Source: a bacterium (GTDB lineage Bacteria; Patescibacteriota; Saccharimonadia; Saccharimonadales; Saccharimonadaceae). From it: DNA of 6,217 nt. Below, in pieces: positions 1 through 5,956 of the stretch (position 1 is its first letter; every line of letters starts with the position of its first letter). Location: positions 1-6,217 of the forward strand of contig JAHKZT010000042.1 in the NCBI GenBank assembly GCA_020626475.1, in the 5' to 3' direction. Both the position numbers and the translations under genes were made by a program. The notes under the pieces are model-generated. The model saw only the letters and a list, made by a program, of their open reading frames with translations, made no database searches and was not told the DNA's origin.

Positions 1-189
1 AATGTAATTCGCTGCGAAATTTCTTCCGACCAAATTGCCGCTGTCGCGCGTAAAGTCGGCAAGGGTTACGAAGTTGTTGTTGCAAATATCTCTGATGATG
101 ACTGCGAGCAAAAGGTTACCGTTTCGCTCGGTGAAACCAAAAAGCAGCTTTCGCTCAAAAAACTCGAAATTAAAAAGCTTACTTTTTAG
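1..189 (+). CDS. C-terminal end of an unrecognised protein (partial)
   Basis: Frame 1 is open from the first base to a TAG stop at 187-189 and encodes the last 62 residues of a protein whose start lies outside the window. The visible part alternates charged and beta-branched residues (for example GYEVVVANISDD, then KVTVSLGE) and ends in a lysine-rich tail with LKKLEIKKLTF. This suggests a small C-terminal beta-sandwich, such as those that follow catalytic domains in carbohydrate-active enzymes, but there is no diagnostic motif and I do not assign a function. Codon choice (GCC, GTC, CGC, CTC) resembles the neighbouring genes, which supports real coding. The 3' end overlaps the 3' end of the opposite-strand methyltransferase gene by 11 bp, and there is no terminator hairpin between them. 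Confidence 0.7.
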   Translation, partial: NVIRCEISSDQIAAVARKVGKGYEVVVANISDDDCEQKVTVSLGETKKQLSLKKLEIKKLTF

Positions 190-712
190 CCGGCCCAATC
201 TTGTATAGATAGAATGTATCAAGTTGTTTCAGTGGCTTCAAATCTTTAAGGTTAAAAGCGTTTGAAATGAAATAAATCGGCTTGTCGAGGCGCGTCACTT
301 CATCTTCAATTTTGCGCCGGATTTTTTCGATATGAATCGAAACAGCGAAAGCATAGACGACGGTTGTCTCTTTTGGAAAATGACAGTGATAGAAATTGCG
401 GCACTTCATAGTGATTTTCTTATTCTTGCGAAAACGCCATTTCGCAATTAACGTTAGAATCGGGTTAATCTCAATTCCGAGCGCCTTTGCGCCATGCTTT
501 GTTGCGGTATAGAGCACAACTCCATCGCCAGCGCCAAGATCGATCAGTAAGTCGCCTTTCTTAATCGGATAAAGTTTCGTTAATGCTAGCTCGACGCTCT
601 TTTTGAGCGTTGGCACATAAGGCGCGCCAGTTAGACCCGGAATTAAGAAGATTAACGTCAAGATGCCAATAATTGCAATTATGACCAAAGGAATAATTTG
701 CGATGTCTCCAT
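179..712 (-). CDS. Membrane-anchored class I SAM-dependent methyltransferase, FAM173/aKMT-like
   Basis: Predicted protein of 177 residues. Residues 5-25 form one hydrophobic membrane helix, followed by APYVPT (30-35) and the glycine-rich SAM-binding motif I, LIDLGAGDG (56-64). The acidic residue expected to bind the SAM ribose is E81 in GIEINP. This order (N-terminal helix, P-[FY]-VP motif, D-x-G-x-GDG, then G-x-E-x-NP) matches the FAM173/ATPSCKMT and archaeal aKMT lysine methyltransferases, so protein lysine methylation at the membrane is a reasonable inference; the substrate is unknown. The ATG at 712-710 was chosen because it directly precedes the helix. An in-frame TTG at 736-734 would add eight residues. 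Neither start has a Shine-Dalgarno sequence. A possible -10, TATCAT (748-743, minus strand), lies just upstream. The gene is separated from the upstream operon by the terminator at 768-791. Confidence 0.85.
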   Translation of the reverse strand: METSQIIPLVIIAIIGILTLIFLIPGLTGAPYVPTLKKSVELALTKLYPIKKGDLLIDLGAGDGVVLYTATKHGAKALGIEINPILTLIAKWRFRKNKKITMKCRNFYHCHFPKETTVVYAFAVSIHIEKIRRKIEDEVTRLDKPIYFISNAFNLKDLKPLKQLDTFYLYKIGPAKK

Positions 713-767
713 GCGTAAATAATAACATGCAGCCAAAACACTATGATATACCTAATGCGAAATCAAC

Positions 768-791
768 AAAAAATCGGCCATGTTGCCGATT
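768..791 (-). terminator. Intrinsic terminator of the surface-protein operon
   Basis: On the minus strand a perfect 7-bp stem, AATCGGC/GCCGATT (791-785 and 778-772) with a 6-nt loop, runs into six T residues (773-768). It lies about 110 bp after the stop of the 660-aa gene and before the methyltransferase start, so it should end the operon transcript. The A6-TCGGCC arm is repeated in the tRNA terminator at 6020-6046, which suggests this is a common terminator form in this genome. Confidence 0.8.
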
Positions 792-899
792 CGTATAAAA
801 CCTGGTGGACCTTAGTTAGCGAAGTTCGAACCATCGGAAAATTCTAGGGACAAAGAATTCACGGCAACCAGTCGCGATTTTGCCATGCGTGAACGTATT

Positions 900-2882
900 T
901 TATTGATAGTAGATAATCTTATAAGTAACGCCGTCCACGACTTCCGTAACTACGGAGTCGATACCAACCGATGTAGCGCCGACCTCCGATGTCGTGAGGC
1001 GACTCGTATTATTGATTGCTGACGACTTTCCTCGTAGCGTTCCGTCAAACATCGAGACGTTTACGCTCGCATTTAATCCAGTAGTTGCACCCTGGAGAAT
1101 CGGCGTACTCCTGTCTGCTACGCCATCCTCGACGCCTATCGTCGCCGAGCCGGATTCGACCTTTACGGCCTCTTGCTGCGTTGAAATAATAGTTCCGCCC
1201 TTGATCACCAGCGCGCCATTTTCTAGGCTCTGCACCGCCGGGCGCTCGCCGGACGTCGCGCTTAGATATGCATTGCCACTAATCTCAAGCGTGCCGCCCT
1301 TATTGTATACTGCCTGGCGTGTACCGGTTGCAAGAATACGAGCATCGTTGCCGATATAAAGTTCGCCAGTGTTATTAATAACACCTGCCCTGAGCGCCGA
1401 AGTAATAGTGCCGTTCATAACCGTCAATTTGCCGGCATTTTCAATAATCGGCGTACTACTAGAACCTCCTCTGTCGCTAAGTTTGTGGCCATTAAGGTCG
1501 AGTGTAATATCCTTGTCGTCCGCCACGGAGACTAGCTCCTTTAGGTCTTCGAGCAAGGCAATCGTATCGCCAGTACCGGCTTCATCTATACATTCTTGCA
1601 AAGCATCATGAGTTACACTGCCCACTCTACATACGACTAGCTCGTCATGCCAAAATGCATGGAGTGTAATGTCGGTACTAATCACGCTGTTCTCGGTGTA
1701 CTTTTCACCAGTACCATTAATGCCAGAGTACCAACCGATAAAATACATACGGCCGCTTGGCGTGTCGACATAGTTCGGCAAAATCGGTAACTGACTGCCG
1801 ATTTTACTCGTGCCGACAATGGTCACATCCGCCGGGTCCGCTACGGGCCCAACTGCGTCAAAGCTAACTGTATGCTTATTGGCGCCTCTGTCGCCGAGCT
1901 TGATGTAGATATCTGTCATTGTAGCATCGATGTAACGCATCGGCGCGCCATTATCCTTTGCGGATGCGCCAAACCAAGCATTCATGTCAAAATAATCTGC
2001 CGTGTTATTAATATCCTGTAGTGACGCAAAGGCGTTGCCGTTAAAAGAATAGTACACGACGCCATCTACTCTTGTGATTACAACCTTTACAGGCGTTGCA
2101 CTAGAGCCGTTTGCTGTCTTCTTTTCAAAACTGCCATTCGGCTTAGTAATCGTTTCTGTAATTTCGATTTTGTCGTTATTTCTACGAACCGTTAAGCCAG
2201 GCCAATGTCTAGCTGAGTTTTCGAATTTCGCATTAAAGAAAGTCGACTGAGTAGCAGAGTCGCTAGGTTCGCGATATTGGTGATTATAGTCATAGGCAGT
2301 AATTGTAAAACCTACCTCGTAATCTTTTTCGTAATTCGTCGAATCATATAGTTTGACGCCAGTATCGATGTATTTATGCGTTCCATCAGCCCAGTCAACG
2401 CCTTGCGCTACGCAGTTCGTACCAGTAATATGGCCATCGCCAGTACCTTCTTGAATGTCGTAGCCATGGAATACGCACTCGCCGTCAATTTCAAACACCG
2501 TACGCATTGCATCCTCGCTCCACTGCGCATATAGAGTTACTGTATCTCCGCCGATATTAGTAAGATCTGTTCTAATTAGTTCCTCATCTGCATATGCTGT
2601 GCCGTTTCCGTCTGCACTTGTATTCCAACCGGCAAAAGAATAAGTGCCATTCGTGTAGGTATTAGCTGTCAATGTTTGCGCAGTGCCAGCCGTGAACTGC
2701 TGATTCGCCATCGAACCGATGCCGCCGTTCGCATCGAAAGCTACCTCGTAATGCTTCTCGATGTTTAGTGTTACCGTCAAAGCCTTGCTTTCAATATATT
2801 TCGCTTGAGCATTATTAATACAAAGAAAGCTTAGCGTCATTACTACGACTAGGGCTGCAACGAATCGCCATCTCTTCGTCAT
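900..2882 (-). CDS. Large secreted mosaic protein: InlB-type repeats, LamG-like region, beta-helix-like C-terminus
   Basis: A 660-residue exported protein and the last gene of the operon. Residues 1-27 are a signal peptide (basic MTKRWR, hydrophobic core, AQA before K28). Residues 44-121 are an InlB/Listeria-Bacteroides repeat (FDANGG, FAGWN, LYAQW). Residues about 127-330 look like a LamG/concanavalin-type lectin fold (YIDTGVKL, then VYYSFNG and a closing beta strand), which is a weaker call. Residues 337-411 are a second, diverged InlB-type repeat (FDAVG, FIGWY, LHAFW). Residues 415-645 show repeating short strands with IENAGKLTVMNGTI and VINNTGELYIGN, typical of right-handed beta-helix proteins. 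There is no LPXTG motif or C-terminal membrane helix, so attachment probably depends on partners. Possible disulphide pairs are C136/C157 and C418/C431. A good AAGGAG (2896-2891) sits 8 nt before the ATG. The start overlaps the previous stop as ATGA, implying translational coupling. An adhesin or coat role is inferred. Confidence 0.85.
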   Translation of the reverse strand: MTKRWRFVAALVVVMTLSFLCINNAQAKYIESKALTVTLNIEKHYEVAFDANGGIGSMANQQFTAGTAQTLTANTYTNGTYSFAGWNTSADGNGTAYADEELIRTDLTNIGGDTVTLYAQWSEDAMRTVFEIDGECVFHGYDIQEGTGDGHITGTNCVAQGVDWADGTHKYIDTGVKLYDSTNYEKDYEVGFTITAYDYNHQYREPSDSATQSTFFNAKFENSARHWPGLTVRRNNDKIEITETITKPNGSFEKKTANGSSATPVKVVITRVDGVVYYSFNGNAFASLQDINNTADYFDMNAWFGASAKDNGAPMRYIDATMTDIYIKLGDRGANKHTVSFDAVGPVADPADVTIVGTSKIGSQLPILPNYVDTPSGRMYFIGWYSGINGTGEKYTENSVISTDITLHAFWHDELVVCRVGSVTHDALQECIDEAGTGDTIALLEDLKELVSVADDKDITLDLNGHKLSDRGGSSSTPIIENAGKLTVMNGTITSALRAGVINNTGELYIGNDARILATGTRQAVYNKGGTLEISGNAYLSATSGERPAVQSLENGALVIKGGTIISTQQEAVKVESGSATIGVEDGVADRSTPILQGATTGLNASVNVSMFDGTLRGKSSAINNTSRLTTSEVGATSVGIDSVVTEVVDGVTYKIIYYQ

Positions 2883-3397
2883 GATCGTGGCTCCTTCTGC
2901 GTGAATAGCACCTCGATTGCCATATCGACATCACTCTGAGTGATATTTGCTGACGCTTCTGCGGCTAGAGTTAAAGTGTGCGAACGAGTATTATCTGGGG
3001 CAAGATAGCTTAGATCGCCGCCCGTATTCGTGAAAACGATTTGGCCTCCCGTTGGGGTGACTAATTCGTCATCAGTGGCGACATCTAGGCCGATTTTTAC
3101 GCCCGCAGGAATATTAGAAACCTTGACGCTGTAGGCATTTGTAACCTCTGAATTATTTGTTACGACTAGGGAATAGGATTGAGAGCTACTTCCAGCATCG
3201 AGCGTCATGCTGCCGCTATCAGATGAAGAAACGTCAACACTCCATCCAGCGACTTGCGCGTTGTCACCTTTTTCAATTAAAACGTCATTCTTCATTTTCG
3301 CTAGAGTAACTCCAACGAGAAATAGGCAGCAACAAAGAACCGAGAATATGACGACATGTCGTCGGTTGAGTGTTTTCTTGTGTCTATGAAGCTTCAT
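2879..3397 (-). CDS. Small secreted beta-rich protein with SipW-type N-terminus
   Basis: A 172-residue protein. It has a strongly basic start (KLHRHKK, RRH), a hydrophobic core with three consecutive cysteines (C22-C24), and VTLAK, which gives a likely cleavage after A33. The mature part begins with an AQVAGW segment resembling the TVAKW of the first operon protein, then alternating beta strands rich in Ser, Thr and Val (SYSLVVTNNSE, YSVKVSNIPAG, SHTLTLAAEA). This is the look of TasA/camelysin-type or similar beta-sandwich secreted subunits, but the core IAPG and WPY motifs of its two upstream neighbours are missing, so family membership is tentative. The cysteines do not form a convincing lipobox. 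The gene starts immediately after the previous stop, with GAGGAAG (3409-3403) 5 nt before the ATG, and overlaps the next gene by 4 bp. A minor subunit or adaptor role is inferred. Confidence 0.8.
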   Translation of the reverse strand: MKLHRHKKTLNRRHVVIFSVLCCCLFLVGVTLAKMKNDVLIEKGDNAQVAGWSVDVSSSDSGSMTLDAGSSSQSYSLVVTNNSEVTNAYSVKVSNIPAGVKIGLDVATDDELVTPTGGQIVFTNTGGDLSYLAPDNTRSHTLTLAAEASANITQSDVDMAIEVLFTQKEPRS

Positions 3398-4141
3398 CTA
3401 CACTTCCTCGAAATATATCTTAATTCCAAGCCGGTATTCGGACGCCATTTTTTCGCCAATTTCCGTATCGAGCGCATCACTACCGCCTTCGTATGGCCAC
3501 TCCCAATCCAAGGTGTAAGAATCTACGCCGTCGATTGTTAATTTTTTCAGTGCCGAAACGAGTTCGTTTGCGCTAACCCAATTTGAATCGCTCCCGATGA
3601 TATAATTTCCTTCGCGCTTTAGGCGATAGCGCATGTTGATGGCATATTCGGCGTCTTCAGAGAATTCGATATTATATCGAATCGCATTACTCGTCTCATT
3701 GTGCACCCTAAAATCATAGGAATTGGATACGCCTGGAGCTATCTTATTCGTATATTCAAAAGCAGCATTCTCAAAAATCTTTAGCGACTTTTGGTACACG
3801 TACTTACCATTTTTGTCGTCAACATAAACAATCCCGCTCCGCTCAACATCAGTGTCAGTTTCGCCGTTAATTTTTCTCTCTTCGCCGCCTTTCGATTGCC
3901 TTCCGCCAGGAGTGAGGTCTGGAATAAAGTCGTCATCGTCATCATAGCAACTCGAGCCATCACTGTTTCTACAGATAACGCCAATTCGGATATCAAATTC
4001 ATCAATATGACCTGTCGGTATTCTTTCGGGTTTCGAACCTCTCAAGAGAAGCCACAACAAGATGCCGACCAAAATCAGCAGCAGAATAATGGCTACTATT
4101 AAAAGTTTATTTTCTTCTCTTGTATTTTGTTTTTGGCTCAT
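3398..4141 (-). CDS. Membrane-anchored protein with TasA-like extracellular domain
   Basis: A 247-residue protein. Residues 12-33 are a single long membrane helix followed by RGSK with no small-residue cleavage site, so it should remain anchored with its C-terminus outside. Residues 45-66 include C57 and C65, which could form a disulphide, followed by an acidic run D67-D71 leading into FIPDLTPGG that could bind calcium. A charged, probably flexible linker (80-103) leads to a beta-rich domain (about 104-247) with IAPGVSNSYDFRV (134-146) and DWEWPYEGG (212-220), then ALDT. The IAPG and WPY-x-x-G-x-x-A-x-DT features are shared with the 186-aa protein encoded just upstream, so the two domains look paralogous. 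I infer that this is the membrane base or anchor for a fibre made of the secreted paralogue. Translation starts after the purine-rich GAGAGAGACA. Confidence 0.85.
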   Translation of the reverse strand: MSQKQNTREENKLLIVAIILLLILVGILLWLLLRGSKPERIPTGHIDEFDIRIGVICRNSDGSSCYDDDDDFIPDLTPGGRQSKGGEERKINGETDTDVERSGIVYVDDKNGKYVYQKSLKIFENAAFEYTNKIAPGVSNSYDFRVHNETSNAIRYNIEFSEDAEYAINMRYRLKREGNYIIGSDSNWVSANELVSALKKLTIDGVDSYTLDWEWPYEGGSDALDTEIGEKMASEYRLGIKIYFEEV

Positions 4142-4157
4142 TGTCTCTCTCTAGTGC

Positions 4158-4209
4158 CCACACGGGTAATCAATTGAATTCATTACCCATGTGGAGACTA
4201 AAAGTCTCC
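4158..4209 (-). promoter_or_regulatory. Two adjacent stem-loops between operon genes 1 and 2
   Basis: In transcript order, GGAGAC-TTTTA-GTCTCC (4209-4193) forms a perfect 6-bp hairpin ten bases after the first gene's stop codon. It is followed by a 13-position stem (4194-4182 with 4170-4158, one A-C mismatch) around an 11-nt loop. The two share two bases at 4193-4194. Neither has a T tract, so they are not ordinary terminators; a stabiliser, processing site or partial attenuator is more likely. The GTCTC arm could also pair with GAGAC in the ribosome binding site of gene 2 (4147-4143). Confidence 0.65.
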
Positions 4210-4218
4210 AAGAGATAA

Positions 4219-4779
4219 TTACTGGGCAACAGGTCGAATTTGAGTACCAGTTACGTCAAAGGTCATCGTCATAGTACTGCCGCTAGTACCATCGGACGTA
4301 TCAGCAGTATCGTAGGCAGTTGTACCATCCCGATATGGCCAGTTCCAGTAAACGTAAACCGTAGTAGAAGCAGCTCCAGGAGTCAAGTCGCCTTCAACCT
4401 TGGTTGAACCGGTAAGCTCGGTTTTATGGCTTGCATCAGAATAGAACTTCAAGTTCGCCGGTTTAGATGTGACGCTTGGCGAAATCTCATAATGTACGCC
4501 AACTTCTGTATTAGCATTGGAAATTTGAATCGGACACTTACCTGAGGTGCCAGGAGCAATTTTATCGGCTACTAGGGTATCTGGATCATAAGTTTCATCC
4601 AATTCGCAAGTAATAGTGCCAGTTGTGTTATCAGTCGCGAATGACCACTTCGCTACTGTTGCAGTGCCAGTCTTAGTGATTGATGATATATATTTTGCGT
4701 AAACTGCCGCTATTAGACCTAGCGCGGCAATGCCAACAAGCAAAAACGCTACGGCAAGCATTGTTTTTCTCTTTTTCAT
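4219..4779 (-). CDS. Secreted SipW-dependent-type (TasA/camelysin-like) subunit
   Basis: A 186-residue protein, first in the operon. It has a basic start (MKKRK), a hydrophobic core and AVYA before K29, then YISSITKTGTATVAKW. This N-terminus is characteristic of SipW-dependent-type exported proteins, the group that includes the Bacillus TasA and CalY matrix-fibre proteins. The mature part is beta-rich, with IAPGTSGKCPIQISN (74-88) followed by VGVHYEI, and YWNWPYRDG (144-152) followed by AYDTADT. C58 and C82 are the only cysteines and could form a disulphide. The length is close to that of camelysin-type subunits. There is no C-terminal anchor. The ATG is preceded by AAAGGGA with a 5-nt spacer to AGGG. 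Being promoter-proximal and separated by hairpins from the rest fits an abundant structural subunit. Assembly into fibres is inferred, not shown. Confidence 0.88.
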   Translation of the reverse strand: MKKRKTMLAVAFLLVGIAALGLIAAVYAKYISSITKTGTATVAKWSFATDNTTGTITCELDETYDPDTLVADKIAPGTSGKCPIQISNANTEVGVHYEISPSVTSKPANLKFYSDASHKTELTGSTKVEGDLTPGAASTTVYVYWNWPYRDGTTAYDTADTSDGTSGSTMTMTFDVTGTQIRPVAQ

Positions 4780-4832
4780 TTTTTCCCTTTATGTGCTTCT
4801 ATCCAAGGAGCAATTATTTATTTTATGCAACA

Positions 4833-4861
4833 ATTATAGCATAAGCGGATTTTTTATGCAA
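4833..4861 (-). promoter_or_regulatory. Promoter of the surface-protein operon
   Basis: On the minus strand TATAAT (4838-4833) is preceded by TTGCAT (4861-4856) at exactly 17 bp. A start near 4826 would give a leader of about 47 nt. The spacer and -35 contain the inverted repeat GCATAA/TTATGC (4839-4844 and 4854-4859). The sequence TTTTATGCAA occurs twice in the plus orientation, at 4821-4830 and 4852-4861 (31 bp apart, about three helical turns), bracketing the -10. This is a plausible operator arrangement. Confidence 0.75.
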
Positions 4862-4955
4862 GAAACGAAAGGATATGTTTGGCTAAGTAAGCGAATTTTC
4901 CAAAATAATTCCGAAATATATTATTGCCATGATTGTGTCAATAATTTTCGTGCAT

Positions 4956-4979
4956 AAAAAAATAGCCTGATTGTTCAGG
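4956..4979 (-). terminator. Probable intrinsic terminator, minus strand
   Basis: The minus strand reads CCTGA-ACAA-TCAGG, then CTA and seven T residues (4962-4956). The 5-bp stem is short and three bases separate it from the T tract, so strength is uncertain. It lies upstream of the operon promoter and follows no known gene, so it may insulate the operon or end a short RNA. Confidence 0.45.
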
Positions 4980-5090
4980 GATTTAACAGACAATTATAGA
5001 TAAGTGAATAGCTGAAAACTATTATATAAACCGTTTGGTGGGGGCGAATTGTTCAAGCATTAACAATCTACGAGGAAGATATCTGGAGAA

Positions 5091-5118
5091 AATTACAGAA
5101 TTACAGATATGATATAAT
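5091..5118 (+). promoter_or_regulatory. Extended -10 promoter, probably giving a leaderless mRNA
   Basis: TGATATAAT (5110-5118) is an extended -10. Its expected start site, about 7 nt downstream, falls on or next to the ATG at 5126, and there is no Shine-Dalgarno sequence, so the message is probably leaderless. A tandem 8-bp repeat AATTACAG (5091-5098 and 5099-5106) lies directly upstream and could be an operator or substitute for the missing -35. Confidence 0.7.
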
Positions 5119-5125
5119 ATGAGAT

Positions 5126-5902
5126 ATGATTAACTATGAGCCCAATAAAAATAACTCGGAGCCCATTAATGAAACCATAGATTTGGATGCGGAATTTACC
5201 GAAGACTATCATATAGCCCACGCCTGGGCACTATACGATATGCTTGATTCTATGGAGGATGAGGAAAAACGTAGACCTGAAATGGAAAAAGATGCATTTT
5301 TAAAGGCTTCTAGAATTCATGAAGAAATAGTTTTCAATAATAAGGGGGATCCTTATCAAAAAATGGTTAGTAATATGCGCTCATCTACTAACGAGGAAGA
5401 AATATGCCAGGCCTTTGTGTCAGGCATATTTGATATGTTAGAGATTAAAGAGGATGATAGACCAGTTTTGATAGTTAATCAAGAAAAAGATCCAGTGATG
5501 TTTGGCACTAGTCATTGCGAACTAGGTCATTTCGAACAACCAAATAGTCGATTACGCGATTCAGAGCCTAAAGCCAGAAAAAATGGAATCATCCAAATTA
5601 ACCTTTCGAGCTTTGAAAATAGTGCTGCTGGACTTAAGGATATTTTTGCAAATTTAGAACACGAATGTTTTCATGCCTACCAGTTCGCTTCTGCGGTACG
5701 CAGAACACCGACTAAAACCGTACGGGACTACATTATGTCGGAGGCATATCACCAGGGTATGTTTGAGCAGCGTATTTCTTCTGGAGAAACCGACATAGAA
5801 GGATATTATGAACGGGGTATTGAGAGCTCTGCCAGAAAGTTTTCCGACCAATTATCGCGGGCTACAGATATCTTGATACATGATATTGTCAGAATTAATT
5901 AG
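5126..5902 (+). CDS. HExxH zincin-like putative metallopeptidase, cytoplasmic
   Basis: A 258-residue protein with no signal peptide or membrane helix. The key motif is LEHECFHAYQF (177-187), whose HECFH (179-183) fits the HExxH zinc site with catalytic E180. About 50 residues later, YYERGIESSARKF (227-239) offers E233 as the third ligand in an E-x-x-A-x-x-F context, as in compact gluzincins and ImmA/IrrE-like proteins. Residues 1-110 are acidic and mostly helical with no recognised domain. I cannot name the family. A processed regulator, a phage or defence function and a housekeeping peptidase are all possible. The gene stands alone with its own promoter and terminator, is visibly richer in A+T codons (AAA, ATA, GAA) than the operon, and is bracketed by short direct repeats, which may reflect acquisition. 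The ATG at 5126 is supported by the -10 spacing. Confidence 0.8.
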   Translation: MINYEPNKNNSEPINETIDLDAEFTEDYHIAHAWALYDMLDSMEDEEKRRPEMEKDAFLKASRIHEEIVFNNKGDPYQKMVSNMRSSTNEEEICQAFVSGIFDMLEIKEDDRPVLIVNQEKDPVMFGTSHCELGHFEQPNSRLRDSEPKARKNGIIQINLSSFENSAAGLKDIFANLEHECFHAYQFASAVRRTPTKTVRDYIMSEAYHQGMFEQRISSGETDIEGYYERGIESSARKFSDQLSRATDILIHDIVRIN

Positions 5903-5929
5903 GGTATTAACAGACAAATCTATAGGGGT

Positions 5930-5956
5930 AAAAATGCGTTTTCGGACGCATTTTTT
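5930..5956 (+). terminator. Intrinsic terminator after the zincin-like gene
   Basis: The arms AAAAATGCGT and ACGCATTTTT (5930-5939 and 5946-5955) form a 10-bp stem around the loop TTTCGG, ending in six T residues (5951-5956). It lies 28 bp after the stop codon. The A-rich upstream arm could also allow termination in the other direction. Confidence 0.85.

Larger units (their letters stand above)
4780..5125. other. 346-bp divergent intergenic region
   Basis: No convincing protein-coding gene lies here. It contains the minus-strand operon promoter (4833-4861), a weak minus-strand terminator (4956-4979) with a possible promoter upstream (TATAAT, 5026-5021, minus), repeated ATTGT...ACAAT inverted repeats (4970-4994 and 5048-5068), one copy of the TTAACAGA repeat (4983-4993) and the plus-strand promoter at 5110-5118. 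The region is AT-rich throughout. Confidence 0.6.

Noticed and set aside
808..826. Similarity to the conserved 23S rRNA segment around TAGCGAA
   Set aside because: Only about 20 bases resemble it, with several mismatches, and no rRNA sequence surrounds it.
801..849. tRNA 3'-end-like stretch on the minus strand (TTCGAAC followed 15 nt later by CCACCA)
   Set aside because: The T stem does not pair properly, the distance to CCA is two bases too long, and no anticodon or D arm is found upstream. It may be a decayed remnant or chance.
994..1611. Two plus-strand open frames
   Set aside because: They lie antisense inside the 660-aa secreted protein gene, lack ribosome binding sites and have low-complexity hydrophobic products.
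3207..4102. Several open frames in other frames within the operon
   Set aside because: They overlap well-supported genes that have signal peptides, domain motifs and coupled starts; none has independent signals.
4158..4209. Intergenic hairpins as an intrinsic terminator
   Set aside because: No T tract follows either stem on either strand, so full termination is unlikely.
4730..4957. Plus-strand 75-residue open frame over the operon promoter
   Set aside because: It starts inside the signal-peptide coding region of the opposite strand, covers the promoter and has no ribosome binding site.
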